Shown piece after piece: positions 1-11,100 of a stretch of DNA of 64,000 bases. Under the pieces are notes generated by a model. That model worked only from the letters and a program-made list of their open reading frames with translations, made no database searches and was not told the DNA's origin. The stretch's first letter is position 1. Each line of letters opens with the position of its first letter. The position numbers and the translations under genes were made by a program. The DNA comes from Tubulanus polymorphus (Eukaryota > Nemertea > Palaeonemertea > Tubulaniformes > Tubulanidae), in assembly GCF_964204645.1 (NCBI RefSeq), contig NC_134027.1:4638485-4702484 (forward strand), read 5' to 3'.

Positions 1-2680
1 GTTTAAACTCCGTACGGATTGTTTTTTTACATGGGCATAAAAATACCACGTATATGTCCAAAGGGGATGAATTAATTCACTAGATACATGACCAGGATTG
101 TTATCATTGCACGCTGCTATATCTTGCCTTTATGATCGATGGCTCTTTTTTCGTCCACTTGAAGAGCCAATTTTGAATCGCCACGGGCACCGTTTTCACA
201 TTTAAACACCTTTTTTGAAAAGGTCACGACATCGCATATTTTCAAGCGATTAAAATACGTTAATTCTTTACTAAAATAGCGATGCAAATCGCGCGCGTTT
301 GAATATAATAAAGACGTATATATTTATGGTTAGTCACCAAGCACAAGTCCTGTCCTTGCCGTTATAGCCAGGAGCTGATGAAAATTCCAATAGTTTCGGC
401 TCATTTGCTTGTGTACACAAGAAGACAATAGGTTTCGTTACTCGCTCTATTCGTCTGCTTATTTGATTTTGTTGATAAAAAACCACAAGTGTGAAATACC
501 GGATAATTATGACCTCGGGTCATCATTTCACATTAAACGATTTGCATATTTTAGTTATTTTTTCGATACCACGGTTTGTGTCTTCTTTTCTCCTGTAGAT
601 TGTTTAACTTTCTCTGTTTGTCGATGGTTAAAAATGGAAATTTTCATAGAATAGTTGTCAAGGGGTTGAATGAAAAGTCTGATTTTCACACCAAAACGAC
701 TTGACCATCAGTGTATAAGAGCGGAATGTACTATATAAAATATCAAAACTCTTACGATTATGATGATATTCTTGAGATTTGATTTTGGTATCGCGTTGTT
801 ATCAACTTGATCAACCAGTGAATTCATACTTGATGGTTAGTGTAAACTGTTCCTAGAGTTTTCCTCATTAGTGGGTTGCATATCATTTCATCTTCTATTT
901 GGTTTGATATTATTATATAGCTTGCAATTCATGGCTGGTTGGATGAACAAAATCTCTGCTTTTGTAAAAGTGAATATCATAAGCGAGCTATAAACACCAA
1001 AATGCGTAATAGCCTGTAGCCGAAGTTAAGTCTGTGGACCCCTGTCGAGCGCTTTAGTGTGATGAGCACCCAGGGCTTAGGATTAAAAGTGCCCATCCCC
1101 GGTTGCTGAGCCGGCGAAAATTTAGATGATTAAAAATGTATGACTGAAAGGCCTCTAGTCATGACTGTTCACACTTCTATACCTTTCATTTTGAGGAGAT
1201 TGGAGTATCAACTGAGAAATCAGTTTTGAAAAACTAGATTGAAAGGAAAACAAGAAGGCCTCGTAAACTATGAAAGAATCGTAGATTTGAGTACATAATT
1301 GATCATTTTGTGGTTTTATTTGAATGTGAATCAAATGTTTCAACACTTGGTTATCGAAGTGTGCTTTCAATCGGCGGCAAACTCGCTGAGCAAATAGTCA
1401 TAAATGATGCAATTGATTGGACATGTAATACGATCCAATTTTCATCGGTGTGAAAATAAATAAGATGTAATCACCTTCGAGATCTGAATCACTGACCAGA
1501 TCGTGAAAAAATAGGTTTACAAACGCAATTAAGATCTCATCAAGATCTCATTCAATTCACAGAAGTGCGAAGCTTGTTTAGAATTTGTCAACGATCACAT
1601 TATGCAACCGGTTGGTGACCAGGTTAATTTCTAGAGCATGAAGAGCATATTGTCATCAGGTGACACATTTATGATTTCTCATCACAATTGACCGACACCT
1701 TAGCTCGAGGGTCATTTGAGCAATAGTGGATTGAATCGTTTGACCAGTAGGGTGATGATTCATTCAGAAATTTTCCTAACAACCTCCCTAGTCCTACCCC
1801 TAAAATTATAAAGATCTTTAATCTTTTTTTTTCAGGAGCCTATCCTCCTCTATCACTAGGTACTACGTTAACCTATCGTGTTTATATATGTTTCGTCGCA
1901 ATCGTATAGATAAAACATAAAAATCACTTGAGTTTTATCATACTGTTTATTTCTATCATTTTCGATACCATACGAGTAAAACAAGTAAAAGTCCTTTATA
2001 AAGTCGTTATGGGACCGGGGAAAAACATGGTGATACAACGAATCTGGCGGAATAAAGAATGGTATTTTCATTGAATTCGAGGAATATTGAGCGAATTTGT
2101 TCTCTGAAAAATGTTGGCCAGTAGCATTAAAAAGGATGGCGTGAACTTGATTGGACCTGGTTGTATTCTACAGATCTTCTTTCGAATGGGATTTGATACA
2201 TTTTTAGCTGAAATGTTTATCCCATAATCGGAAGATGTGACATTTAAGAATATTTTTGCAACTGATAATCGTATCTTGACATTTGGTGAAATGAATGGAA
2301 TGATTTTTCACGTCAATTCCCCCGAAGCTAAAATTAATCCTTGGATTCCAAGACAGGTAGATTATTCACATGACAGCATATGACGTAAGATTGCACAATG
2401 AAGACGTCATCGTTGTTTCACCTGTTTTTGGTATTTTTTCATTTTCTATAGTTTCTATCGCCACCTTGTAAAGTTTAGGACTTCTTCTAAGACGATTCAA
2501 GTATAATCTTGTGATTAAAACGGTCGTTTGTTTAGCGCCGTATTCTGCTAGATGGTGGTGACATCTACATGGATATTCACACGTTAAATTTGGCCGTCTA
2601 CGACCTCGCCTGTCATAATCACGTGATCGCGAGGCAGGTTTTTCAATTGAATAGAAGTTCACCTAGCGGCAAAACTCTAG
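1..2680. other. Non-coding stretch, no gene recognised
   Basis: Only short open frames with no recognisable protein features occur here, on either strand. The sequence is AT-rich. The last three bases (TAG, 2678-2680) are the left target-site copy of the Harbinger element that follows. I see no RNA gene or clear repeat. Confidence 0.6.
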
Positions 2681-2709
2681 AGGCGAATTTATCGAAACGT
2701 ACTCAGTTC
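2681..2709 (+). repeat. Left terminal inverted repeat of Harbinger
   Basis: These 29 bases are the exact reverse complement of 8129-8157. Beyond base 29 the two ends diverge, although both continue with GTACTC/GAGTA-type motifs. Confidence 0.95.
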
Positions 2710-2752
2710 CGGGTATGGTACCTGCCGAGTATAGGGTACTCAATTTCGAGTA
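2699..2752. repeat. Left subterminal GTACTC...GAGTA motifs
   Basis: Two motif copies start at 2699 (overlapping the TIR) and 2736, 37 bp apart. The second reads GTACTCAATTTCGAGTA. They are followed by GGATAAATG, a word that also lies between the copies at the right end. They are candidate binding sites for the element's transposase or Myb-like protein (inference). Confidence 0.7.
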
Positions 2753-2797
2753 TCCTTCGTGGATAAATGAGTTACCAGCACACAAGCCGTGTCAAAT

Positions 2798-4255
2798 ATG
2801 GCCGAAGCGTTGGAGAAAAAGCCAGCCCTCGTGGTTTTGTTTTCAGATTTACTGAAACCGGTCGACTCGTGTATGTCGTCATTGAGCAATTATGATATGC
2901 TTTTGGATAGATCCATTAACGGACAGTCTAGGACTAGTGGAATACTAAACCACCTACCTAAGCACACAAAACTGAGGAAAATTCCTCGCACATCCGGTTT
3001 TGTGGAGGAGACCGTGCCACGGTTTAACACGCTTGAGTTCAAGATGCGATTCAGGTAGGATTTCGTTCTTCACAAAAATAGGTTTCCAAAAGTGATATGT
3101 GATTTTGATAAAATGATAGTGGTATTTTTATTTTTCAGGATGATGCCGACTGCTTTCGAAAAACTGATGGAAGATCTTGGTCCACGGATAAAGAATAAAT
3201 ATGAAAAACCAGATCAGATTATTCGTGTGGATAAACAAGCGCTAATATTCTTATACTTCGCAGCAACTCAAGTTCCACTCATCAGAGTTGCAGATGCATT
3301 TGCAGTATGTGAAGCCACCGTTTTCAACATAGTTGGTAGGTAATAGTTATATATAGTCCTCTGTTCATCTTGAGTTCAACCATGCCTATAACAAAATCAT
3401 ATCTAACACCGATCCCAATTAGTCCAAATGAGGTTGGAGGTTAGCTCGTCCAGTTTGCTTTATTCCAAAATTTGACCAAAAATATGCATTTTATTTCCAG
3501 GGCTCCTTTCACGAATACTTGTCGGAGAGATGATGCAAAACTACATCAAATGGCCGACAGGACACCGGATCCAAGAAGTTTGGGATGGTTTCGCAGCTGC
3601 TCAAGAATTCCCTAAAGTGATTGGGGCGGTAGACGGGACACATATCCCTATAAAGACGCCTATCAAAGATCAGGAAATTTACATAAACCGGAAAAAATGT
3701 CACAGTATTAACGTTTGCGCAATATGTGATCATCAATATATGTTCACGGATATTACTGTCGGATGGCCGGGATCTTGTCACGATTCGCGTGTGTTCAAAA
3801 ACAGTAACCTTTATAGGGATATTCAAAGTGATGCTGCAATCAAACATGCCACTTTCCCTGATAATTCGCATTTGTTGGGAGACTCTGCCTATGAGCTGGA
3901 CACTTTTTTAATGGTTCCATTCAAAGACAATGGCCATCTCACCAGAATGCAAAAAGACTTTAATTATAAGTTAAGTTCAACTAGAATGATGATTGAGAAC
4001 ACATTTGGCATTTTGAAAGGCCGTTTCCGGCGATTGAAGTATATAGACATGCATGATGAACGTCGATTACTCATGTTCATTACAAGCTGCTTTGTGCTTC
4101 ATAATGTATGCATATTGCTATCTGACGATGCTAATGATTATTTGCATGAGGTTCAGTTATTAGCACAAGAGGAAAATCCTGATCAAGTCGGTGGTTTCCT
4201 AAATCCCACTGCCGTACAGAAGCGTTATGCGATAGCAACAATGTTGTCATTGTAA
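2798..4255 (+). CDS. Harbinger DDE transposase (HARBI1-like), 402 aa
   Basis: Exons are 2798-3054, 3139-3335 and 3501-4255; all junctions are GT-AG and keep phase. The start is the ATG at 2798, 89 bp inside the left TIR. The protein is a DDE_Tnp_4-type nuclease that cuts and pastes the transposon. The catalytic acidic residues look intact: D196 in VIGAVDGTHIPI, D279 in LLGDSAYEL and E317 in MMIENTFGILKGRFRRL. D279 and E317 are 37 residues apart, close to the family spacing. The N-terminal part has the FRM..TAFEKLMEDLGPRI segment typical of HARBI1-like proteins. Human HARBI1 is about 350 aa, so this length is normal for an active element. An AATAAA lies 17 bases after the stop. The alternative reading, a domesticated host HARBI1 gene, is unlikely because the gene sits between matching TIRs beside its Myb partner. 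Confidence 0.95.
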
Positions 4256-4271
4256 ATATATACCGACTTAA

Positions 4272-4277
4272 AATAAA
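4272..4277 (+). promoter_or_regulatory. Poly(A) signal of the Harbinger transposase
   Basis: AATAAA 17 bases after the transposase stop codon, so the 3' UTR would be very short. Confidence 0.6.
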
Positions 4278-4596
4278 GTGTCACATATCAGTATTATCAT
4301 TTCTTGTCATTTTAATTGCTGTTCGTCCCAGACTTGTCCAGCCCTTATGACTACAATGCCTGCTGCTTTGGGAATGAAGAGAGATGATTCACTTATGCTT
4401 CAGGAATGTTTCAATGTCCTCGGAATGTTTCAATGTCCTCTTCCGGTACTTTCTTGACGGGTAATGGCATAGACTTATCTGAGGTGACAGTACTTATACC
4501 AAGGATATGGAGATCTGAAATCCACTAACATAAGATTTTCAGATGATTCTCAGCATTTTATCATGCATGGATAGGCATTTTCTGTAAATTCATGTA

Positions 4597-4778
4597 CTGT
4601 CAACCCCCAATATACCGCCCACGTCAGTGCAGAACGATTTTGGCGGTATAGAGAGTATGGCAGTATATTGGAGGTGTTTTACTATGTATTTGTATAGAGA
4701 TGTGCATTGAGAAAACCTGGCGGTAGGCGGGGGTGGCGGTATATGGGTCTGGGAGGGCAGTATATCGGGGGTTGACTG
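4597..4778. mobile_element. 182-bp MITE with TA target duplication, nested in Harbinger
   Basis: The ends are imperfect inverted repeats of about 24 bp. The left starts CTGTCAACCCCCAATATACC and the right, read inward, starts CAGTCAACCCCCGATATACT. TA flanks both ends (4595-4596 and 4779-4780). There is no coding capacity. TA duplications and CAGT-type ends fit a non-autonomous Tc1/mariner or pogo-type element. It lies between the two Harbinger genes and disrupts neither, so it is probably a later insertion or part of a composite. Confidence 0.8.
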
Positions 4779-5033
4779 TAGTAGGGAAAATACACTTTTT
4801 GACAAGGGCCTGTCATCAAATTATGTAACCGTATATAATGCATAAAAATGTAAACATAACGTTTTAGATACTTGAAGAATTAAAATTTATTCAGATCAGT
4901 ACAATTTGAACTGATCCATAGAATTGTCAAACAAAAATTTAAAACTTAAAAACGTGACTTTACAGTACAACTATGTACGGCTTTTCAAATATTCAGTAAT
5001 ACTATGCATAAACTAGGGGTCCAGGGACACCAT

Positions 5034-5777
5034 GCCCACTTGGGAAGTGGTTTCAAATGCTCAACAATCTAATTTCAATATTCAACGCCCCCTGGTGACC
5101 ATATACAAAAACCAATGACCTTGAAACTCACCAAAATCATAGAACACGTTATGGGCTACAACTTTCCAATTGATTGTAGTAACACAATATGTTTCGGTAT
5201 AAATATAATGTGGAAAAACTTTTTTCCACCTACGAATAAGTACTGATGAAACCAAGATGGCCGCCAATTGCGTCATAATTGGTTGATCAAAAATAACTGT
5301 CTCATGTATAAAACATCCCTTTCCAAAGAATACCCATCACAAATTGCAATGAGAAATGGCAAACCAGTAGAAAGCTACATGACCCAGAATTCCGGCCAAA
5401 ATTGACATTTTTGGGCACTAAAAAGGTCATAGGACGGCCATCTTGAGTCCGATCGACCAAATTTTTCTTATGCTGATGGGGGGGGGATTCAAATATATCC
5501 GAAAGATCAAGGCGTCTTCAAATTTTTCCTCAAAAACTTAAAAATGTGTAAAAAGGGCCAATTTTGGCGAACAACAATGGCTATCAGTCGACCATCGTGA
5601 TTCTGAAAGGGCCAGTTTTTGGGCTGAAGATGTGTCAAGGGTAGATACATGTGTAACCCAAATATCAAGACATAACCTTGAAGCGTCTTCAAAACTTCCC
5701 AAAATAACTGGATTCCGTCTACAAACGGACGAAAAGTGAACGCAATAGCCCGCTGGGACTAAAGTCCCAAGTGGGCT
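5034..5777. repeat. Unclassified stretch bounded by inverted GCCCACTTGGGA
   Basis: GCCCACTTGGGA at 5034-5045 returns as its exact reverse complement at 5765-5776. The right copy is part of a nearly loopless hairpin at 5747-5777 (AGCCCGCTGGGACT, then AGTCCCAAGTGGGCT). The stretch between is non-coding and contains similar phrases such as GGCCATCTTG. It may be an old repeat nested in the Harbinger element. Its class is unknown and no target duplication was found. Confidence 0.4.
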
Positions 5778-6357
5778 AAAAATACTACATGTATTGAGAC
5801 AGATTACCCTTTGCTTAAAATAAAGCACTCGCAGTTCCATAGATATCCGCCATCTATCACAGTAAACCAAGCTAAGTTCCGAAATCGACTGATCTCAAAT
5901 TTTTCTTCGCCTAATTAAGAATTACAGCAGTCTAGCACACAATGACTATGTAACTAAAGTCTCTTTTTGTCTTGGGATAATTTTCTAGGATATATCCGAA
6001 AAACTCGATGTTACACTGAAGTAAAGACATTGACATGACCAACTTGGCAAAATGAAACAAAAAATAACGAATTTTTATAGCCACATAATATAAAGCCACA
6101 ATAGATGTATAGATCTTCAAACTCGATTGATTTCAGGCTCCGAATTGGATCCAGATCCACAGTTGATTCCGAGTCAAAGTTAATTCATTTTCAACGAGAA
6201 AATCGTGTAATTGAGGGTCAAATTCAATTTTGAAATACCAGGACTGGTCCAAGTGACAAACTTACTACATGTCGCCTTTATGTTTGTCATCTGATGAAGA
6301 GCTTTGGACCCTGAAATCGATCGCGTGGCTTTAAAAACTCTGCCTTAATTATAGAAA

Positions 6358-7976
6358 TCAAATTTTTTCGAGTAGTTTCTCAAAAACAGATATCTTCTTC
6401 CTTTCCACCTCTAACTTCTCATTCTCCAAAGTCATAATCTCTTTATGATTGGCCTGAATAGTTTCCATTAATTTTACTGAGTCCTCTTTACGAGACTCTT
6501 CTTGCTTTTCCATCAACTCCATAAATGTATCAGATTTTGCACTAGTGGAACCACGGGACTTTCGTAGTTTCTTAGCAGGTGGAAAAGAAATTGGTTCAAA
6601 TGGGTCAACATCCATCTCGGCATTGCTGGCAGAATCCGTGGTGGTACTAGATGACTCCATATTGGTGCTTGCGATAACAAAGTTTGGACGGACATTGGGT
6701 TTACAACCGAGATACGCATCCAACTCATCATAGAATATACATGTTTTTGGTTCTACACCTGTCTTGTTGTTATGGTCGACAGTTTTTCGGTACTTCTTCA
6801 TGAGGTTATTCCATTTATTCTTTATCTGATCAGCCGTGAAATCAAATCCTGCATCTAACATATCATGAGCTATTTGTTTCCATATAGTGGCTTTTTTTAT
6901 TTTTGGATCAGAGAATTTTTCAGCATAGTCCTTATGTAAATCGATGAGTTTTAGAACTGCAGCCCGCGGCATGAAGCTATCATCGCCTGGAATATCAAAA
7001 AGCAGTAATATTATAATCAAGGAATTTTCTGAAAAAGGTTGGGTGTTTAACATAACACCATTAAATTCAGGCTACAACTTACCAGACTGCGAGGACTGCT
7101 GTAGGGAGGTCGAGGACTGCTGCAAGGAGGTCGAGGACCGCTGTAGGGAGGTCGAGGACTGCTGCAAGGTGGTCGAGGACTGCTGTAGGGAGGTCGAGGA
7201 CTGCTGCACGGAAGTCGAGGACTGCTGCACGGAGGTTGTGGCTGCAGGGCGTCGTGAAGCTGTCGGCAATTGCTCTCTATAACTTGTCAGTAAAGACTGC
7301 AACACGTTCACATCTAGAAAAAGACCATTAACAAAAAGTGAAGCCAAGTACATGATGATACCTAAAAATGAATAGGGCCTACAACTTTTTCTCCAAAATA
7401 CAATTTTCAAAACAAAGTAAGTAAACACTTCTCTGACAAATCATGCCAATACTGACAATGCTTACTGATGAATAGTATGTAGAATACGTTTTTTCTTAGA
7501 TTCATTTAAACCAAAAGTATTTAATTTGTTGATACCTACCACTGGCAATAGCCTTCATGTACGTTTCGTGGTCCAAACTAAATGTAGCCATATCGCCATC
7601 TATATTCAATTTTAATCTGCAAAAGTACAAAAAATGTAGGGAATCAGGCATCAATGGAATGATTTTGAGCAGTGGCGGCAATATGATTTGACTTCTCACG
7701 GTCCAAATATTGCCAAACTCACTGTTCATATTCAGTTATGCCTCCCCAACAGCACGAGCGAATTAACCCAGACTAATTCATTATTACAGTTTCCATGTTC
7801 AAAGTCATTGTACCTAGCTCCTGGATGATTAAGACAGGTACTTTGCTATCTATCAACGTTTCTACAAGATAATACTTTCTTCTGTTGCCTTAATAATTTT
7901 TTTTTTCACGCAGAAAACCACTGAATTTTAGAACTTACTCATACGAATTCACATGGTCTGCGTTGTTAGCCGCCAT
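6358..7976 (-). CDS. Harbinger Myb/SANT-like DNA-binding protein, 324 aa
   Basis: Exons on the minus strand are 7976-7939, 7616-7540, 7313-7083 and 6986-6358; all are GT-AG and in phase. The start ATG (7976) lies in a favourable AAAATGGCG context. Residues 64-113 are low complexity, built from seven-residue repeats of the type TS(L/V)QQSS. Residues 122-205 look like a trihelix Myb/SANT domain (Myb_DNA-bind_4/5 type), with AVLKLIDLHKDYAEKF, IWKQIAHDML and QIKNKWNNLMKKYRKTV segments. A basic patch, PPAKKLRKSR, may act as a nuclear signal. The last 50 residues are charged and probably coiled coil. Such proteins are the second gene of Harbinger elements and assist the transposase. The gene begins 153 bp inside the right TIR and converges on the transposase gene. 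Confidence 0.9.
7091..7237. repeat. Coding 21-bp minisatellite, seven units
   Basis: Seven consecutive 21-bp units of the form GAGGACTGCTGYAVGGWRGT plus one base (plus-strand view) lie in the third exon of the Myb-like gene. They encode, on the minus strand, repeats of seven residues rich in Gln and Ser. The units keep frame and differ by a few substitutions, so expansion has occurred in whole units. Confidence 0.9.
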
Positions 7977-8035
7977 TTTGTTCTTCCGGGTATACTCAGG
8001 GTTACCATGCTCTTGAGCATGGTAAGGCAAGTATA

Positions 8036-8139
8036 GTACTTAAATTTGAGTACACCTTGGATAAATGTGCCGAGTACCATACTCGAAAACGAGTACATTT
8101 GTCGATAAATGCGCAGTTGGGGTACTCAGAACTGAGTAC
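8036..8139. repeat. Right subterminal array with 43-bp period
   Basis: Three 18-bp near-palindromic motifs of the form GTACT-N8-GAGTAC start at 8036, 8079 and 8122, exactly 43 bp apart. The third, GTACTCAGAACTGAGTAC, runs into the right TIR. A GATAAATG word lies between copies. The left end has a shorter version. The regular array near the end of a transposon suggests repeated protein-binding sites. Confidence 0.85.
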
Positions 8140-8157
8140 GTTTCGATAAATTCGCCT
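8129..8157 (-). repeat. Right terminal inverted repeat of Harbinger
   Basis: Exact 29-bp reverse complement of 2681-2709, followed by the target-site copy TAG. Confidence 0.95.
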
Positions 8158-11100
8158 TAGATTATATTGAATTTTTCGCAGGGTGTTTAGAAATGACGAA
8201 AACATATCCTTCATTTATTTTTGAATTAGAAATCTCTTGACTTTTTTTTCAAATAAAGTGCATAAGTTTCGCCTCATCGATACAAAATTTTGAGCAGACT
8301 AAAACCGAATCTAATCCTATCTATTCAGTAGTTATGAGCATAGTAGCTTTGCCTGGCTAAGGTTATCAACTGTGTTCATTTGGGGTTCTATTTCAGGTTC
8401 GCATTTGAAATAAATTATAGACTAGTTACGAATTATATCAGCCAGAAAAATAAGATTTTAGCATACAACGACTAAAAACCTTGCTTGATTTTTTGAGCCA
8501 AGGACCCCCAGACCCCTTCTACATCCGCCCCTGTATTGGGTTTTTTCCTTGGTTCTTGCTTAATGACGAGGTTCTTGCCGAAATACGGATGGCATAGTAG
8601 TAAATAGATGATTGGTTACGAGAGAAATTCCATTAAGCCAAAAATGAAAAGTTCTATATCAAAATGATTATATTTCGAGCAACGTTTCGACTAAATGCTA
8701 TTAGCCATCATCAGACGTACTATGAAATGAATTACTCATCTTCCAGTACGCCTGATGATGGCTAATAGCATTTAGCCGAAACGTTGCTCGAAATATAATC
8801 ATTTTGATATAGAACTTTTCATTTTTGGCTGAATTTATTGTGGGATTTCACTCGTTATCATCATACACGGATATCGTGTATCTTCTCGTCTCAGTTGATT
8901 GGTTATTTCGTTTTGTGATTTTGGTGTTCAACCGCTCTAACCCAGTCTGCTCCAACCCGATGAGTACAAATTAACAATTAATCTGTTATTGTGTACGTGA
9001 TGACTTCATCATTTGCTATTCATTAATAATTATAAGGTGCAGGGATCAACATATGTCTGAATGCTCATTAGAAACGCAGGGGTGGTTAGAAGTATGAATG
9101 TGGCCATTGGTTGGTGTTTGCCCGATTCAAAATTTCAAAATTCAAGCCCAGACAATGGAATGTTTGACCTGTTCAGGATTAAACCACTCACTCGGGTCGT
9201 ACATTTCTCATCCGAGCATCTGCCATCAAAGTTGAGAACAATAGAAAATGAGCTCAAGCACACGGATGCTGGATACCGATGGACCAACGGCACGACTCAC
9301 AAACTGCCTGTCTGGCGTCCATTCTGTAGAACTCTAATCAAGCATTCTCATCGTTTTTGGTCTGAATTGAATTTGAAATTTTGAAATTTATGAATCCATG
9401 AATGGTCGCACACAGGATAGTCGCACAAACACATACAGACAGATAATGCGGTCATTCAAACATGTTTAATCACCTTCCAGCTGAGGAAATTTAGTTTAGA
9501 GATATTTTATAATCAGTTTTTGTCATTCATGATGTTAATCGGGGGATCAGAAATCAACACTGGAGAAATGTTTTAATCTTTTAAAAGACGGATGTTTAAA
9601 AGTGAATGCTGTTCGGTCAGGCGGCTGAATCGTAGTTTGACCATCGTCGTCTCAACAGATTTTCGTTTTAAATTCTATCTTCATTTAAATCCACATTGAA
9701 GAAGATAAGGAGATTGTATTCTCCTCTTTTCAGTCGACAGCTGACGGGGAAGAAAACGGAAGTCTTCTCTTTCTTCGGGTTATTGTCATTTTACTGACGG
9801 CCATTGAGAAAAATCAAACTGCGAAAACATACCAGTTTAGTATGCACATTAAATAACGACCTCGCGCATGGTGCATTGCACTGCATCATGCCATACCGGG
9901 CGTCAACTGTATCGGCACCTTGCCTATTGTGATTCAACGCCTGCATTCTTCTGCAGTCGCCATTGTTTTGTTGTTTTTCACCGGGCAATCTGCCGCAGTC
10001 TGACTGATCCGTTCGATCCTCAGGCGCTCGTGAATCGGGCACCGAAGATGCCTGTACAGATAATGCCCCCGGTCGCCTGCATCCGTTCGAAGACAATTAT
10101 GATAGATAGAACTAAATGAATTTAGCAGTTGGTAGACAATGTGTTCGGCGAATTCTTGAAAACTTCTTCTGATTTCGGCAGGTGATTTGAAGGTTGTACA
10201 GATTTCGAGCCCCGAAGCGATTGATTAAAATGCGATATTACAATAGCAGAGATAGTTTTTTTCATTGAGTTCCGGCTGACTATTGTAAGAACCTTCAATT
10301 ATGCCATTGATTTACTTCAGAAGTTCATTCGTACCGAAAAAATGGGATTTTTTTCAACACAGTTCATTCATACTTGATTTAAGTTGGCCTTGAAATATTC
10401 TTATTCCAGACAATGAAGATACTACTCAATCTTTTATCGTAAATCGGCTTTTGATGAAAACATCCGACTCATCATTGCAATTATCAGCACCCAATTATCA
10501 GTAATCCTTTAATAATGTTATGCGGTCCATATTTTCATGAATCGTAATTCCTGACGCTGTTTGAGACCATTATTCTCTTCCTTTTAAATCCAAGATGCTC
10601 AATCGAGTTTCGAAAGAGATTTTTTAATCCATACTGAAAAATGTTTTGTATAAAAAACTCAATGTATTGTCGATTGATAGGATGAAAGATTATGTGCGGT
10701 TGCTGGCCTAGTTTGATTGGTGACGTTTAGTCCCAACCATCACTAAGCAGTTGTTATGTTTGTAATAAGTTTTTAAAAAAGTTATCTTTGTCACGACTTT
10801 ATCTTTGTCGAAACTATTTTGAAATTTATCGCTTATTGAATCACCACGAATAAAAAACTAGGTGACCACACAGCATCAATTGACTATGGGCCAATTTTGT
10901 TACGTGGTGCGTTCGACTCGCTGTCAGCTCACAGCGTCTTGTTCGTAGTAGATGATTGCATCTTTTATCAATGTAATATCTTCTCACCGTTGGAAGCCCT
11001 GAACCTCTTCGAGCGTGACTTCAAAAGTTTTCTAAATTAACATCGTTGTTTGACACCTTTTTTATAACGTTTCACTTGTTAACGTCTTTCATACTGATGT

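Larger units (their letters stand above)
2681..8157. mobile_element. Complete two-gene PIF/Harbinger DNA transposon
   Basis: The ends are perfect 29-bp inverted repeats (2681-2709 and 8129-8157), beginning AGGCGAATTTATCGAAACGT when read inward. The element is flanked by TAG on both sides (2678-2680 and 8158-8160), a 3-bp target duplication as expected for PIF/Harbinger. It spans 5477 bp and carries the two genes known for the superfamily: a DDE transposase (+, 2798-4255) and a Myb/SANT-like DNA-binding protein (-, 6358-7976), arranged tail to tail. Both read without frameshift or premature stop once introns are removed. In studied Harbinger elements the Myb-like partner helps bring the transposase to the nucleus and to the transposon ends. 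The 2.1 kb between the genes holds a nested MITE and an unexplained stretch. Intact ends and genes suggest recent activity; that is inference. Confidence 0.95.
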
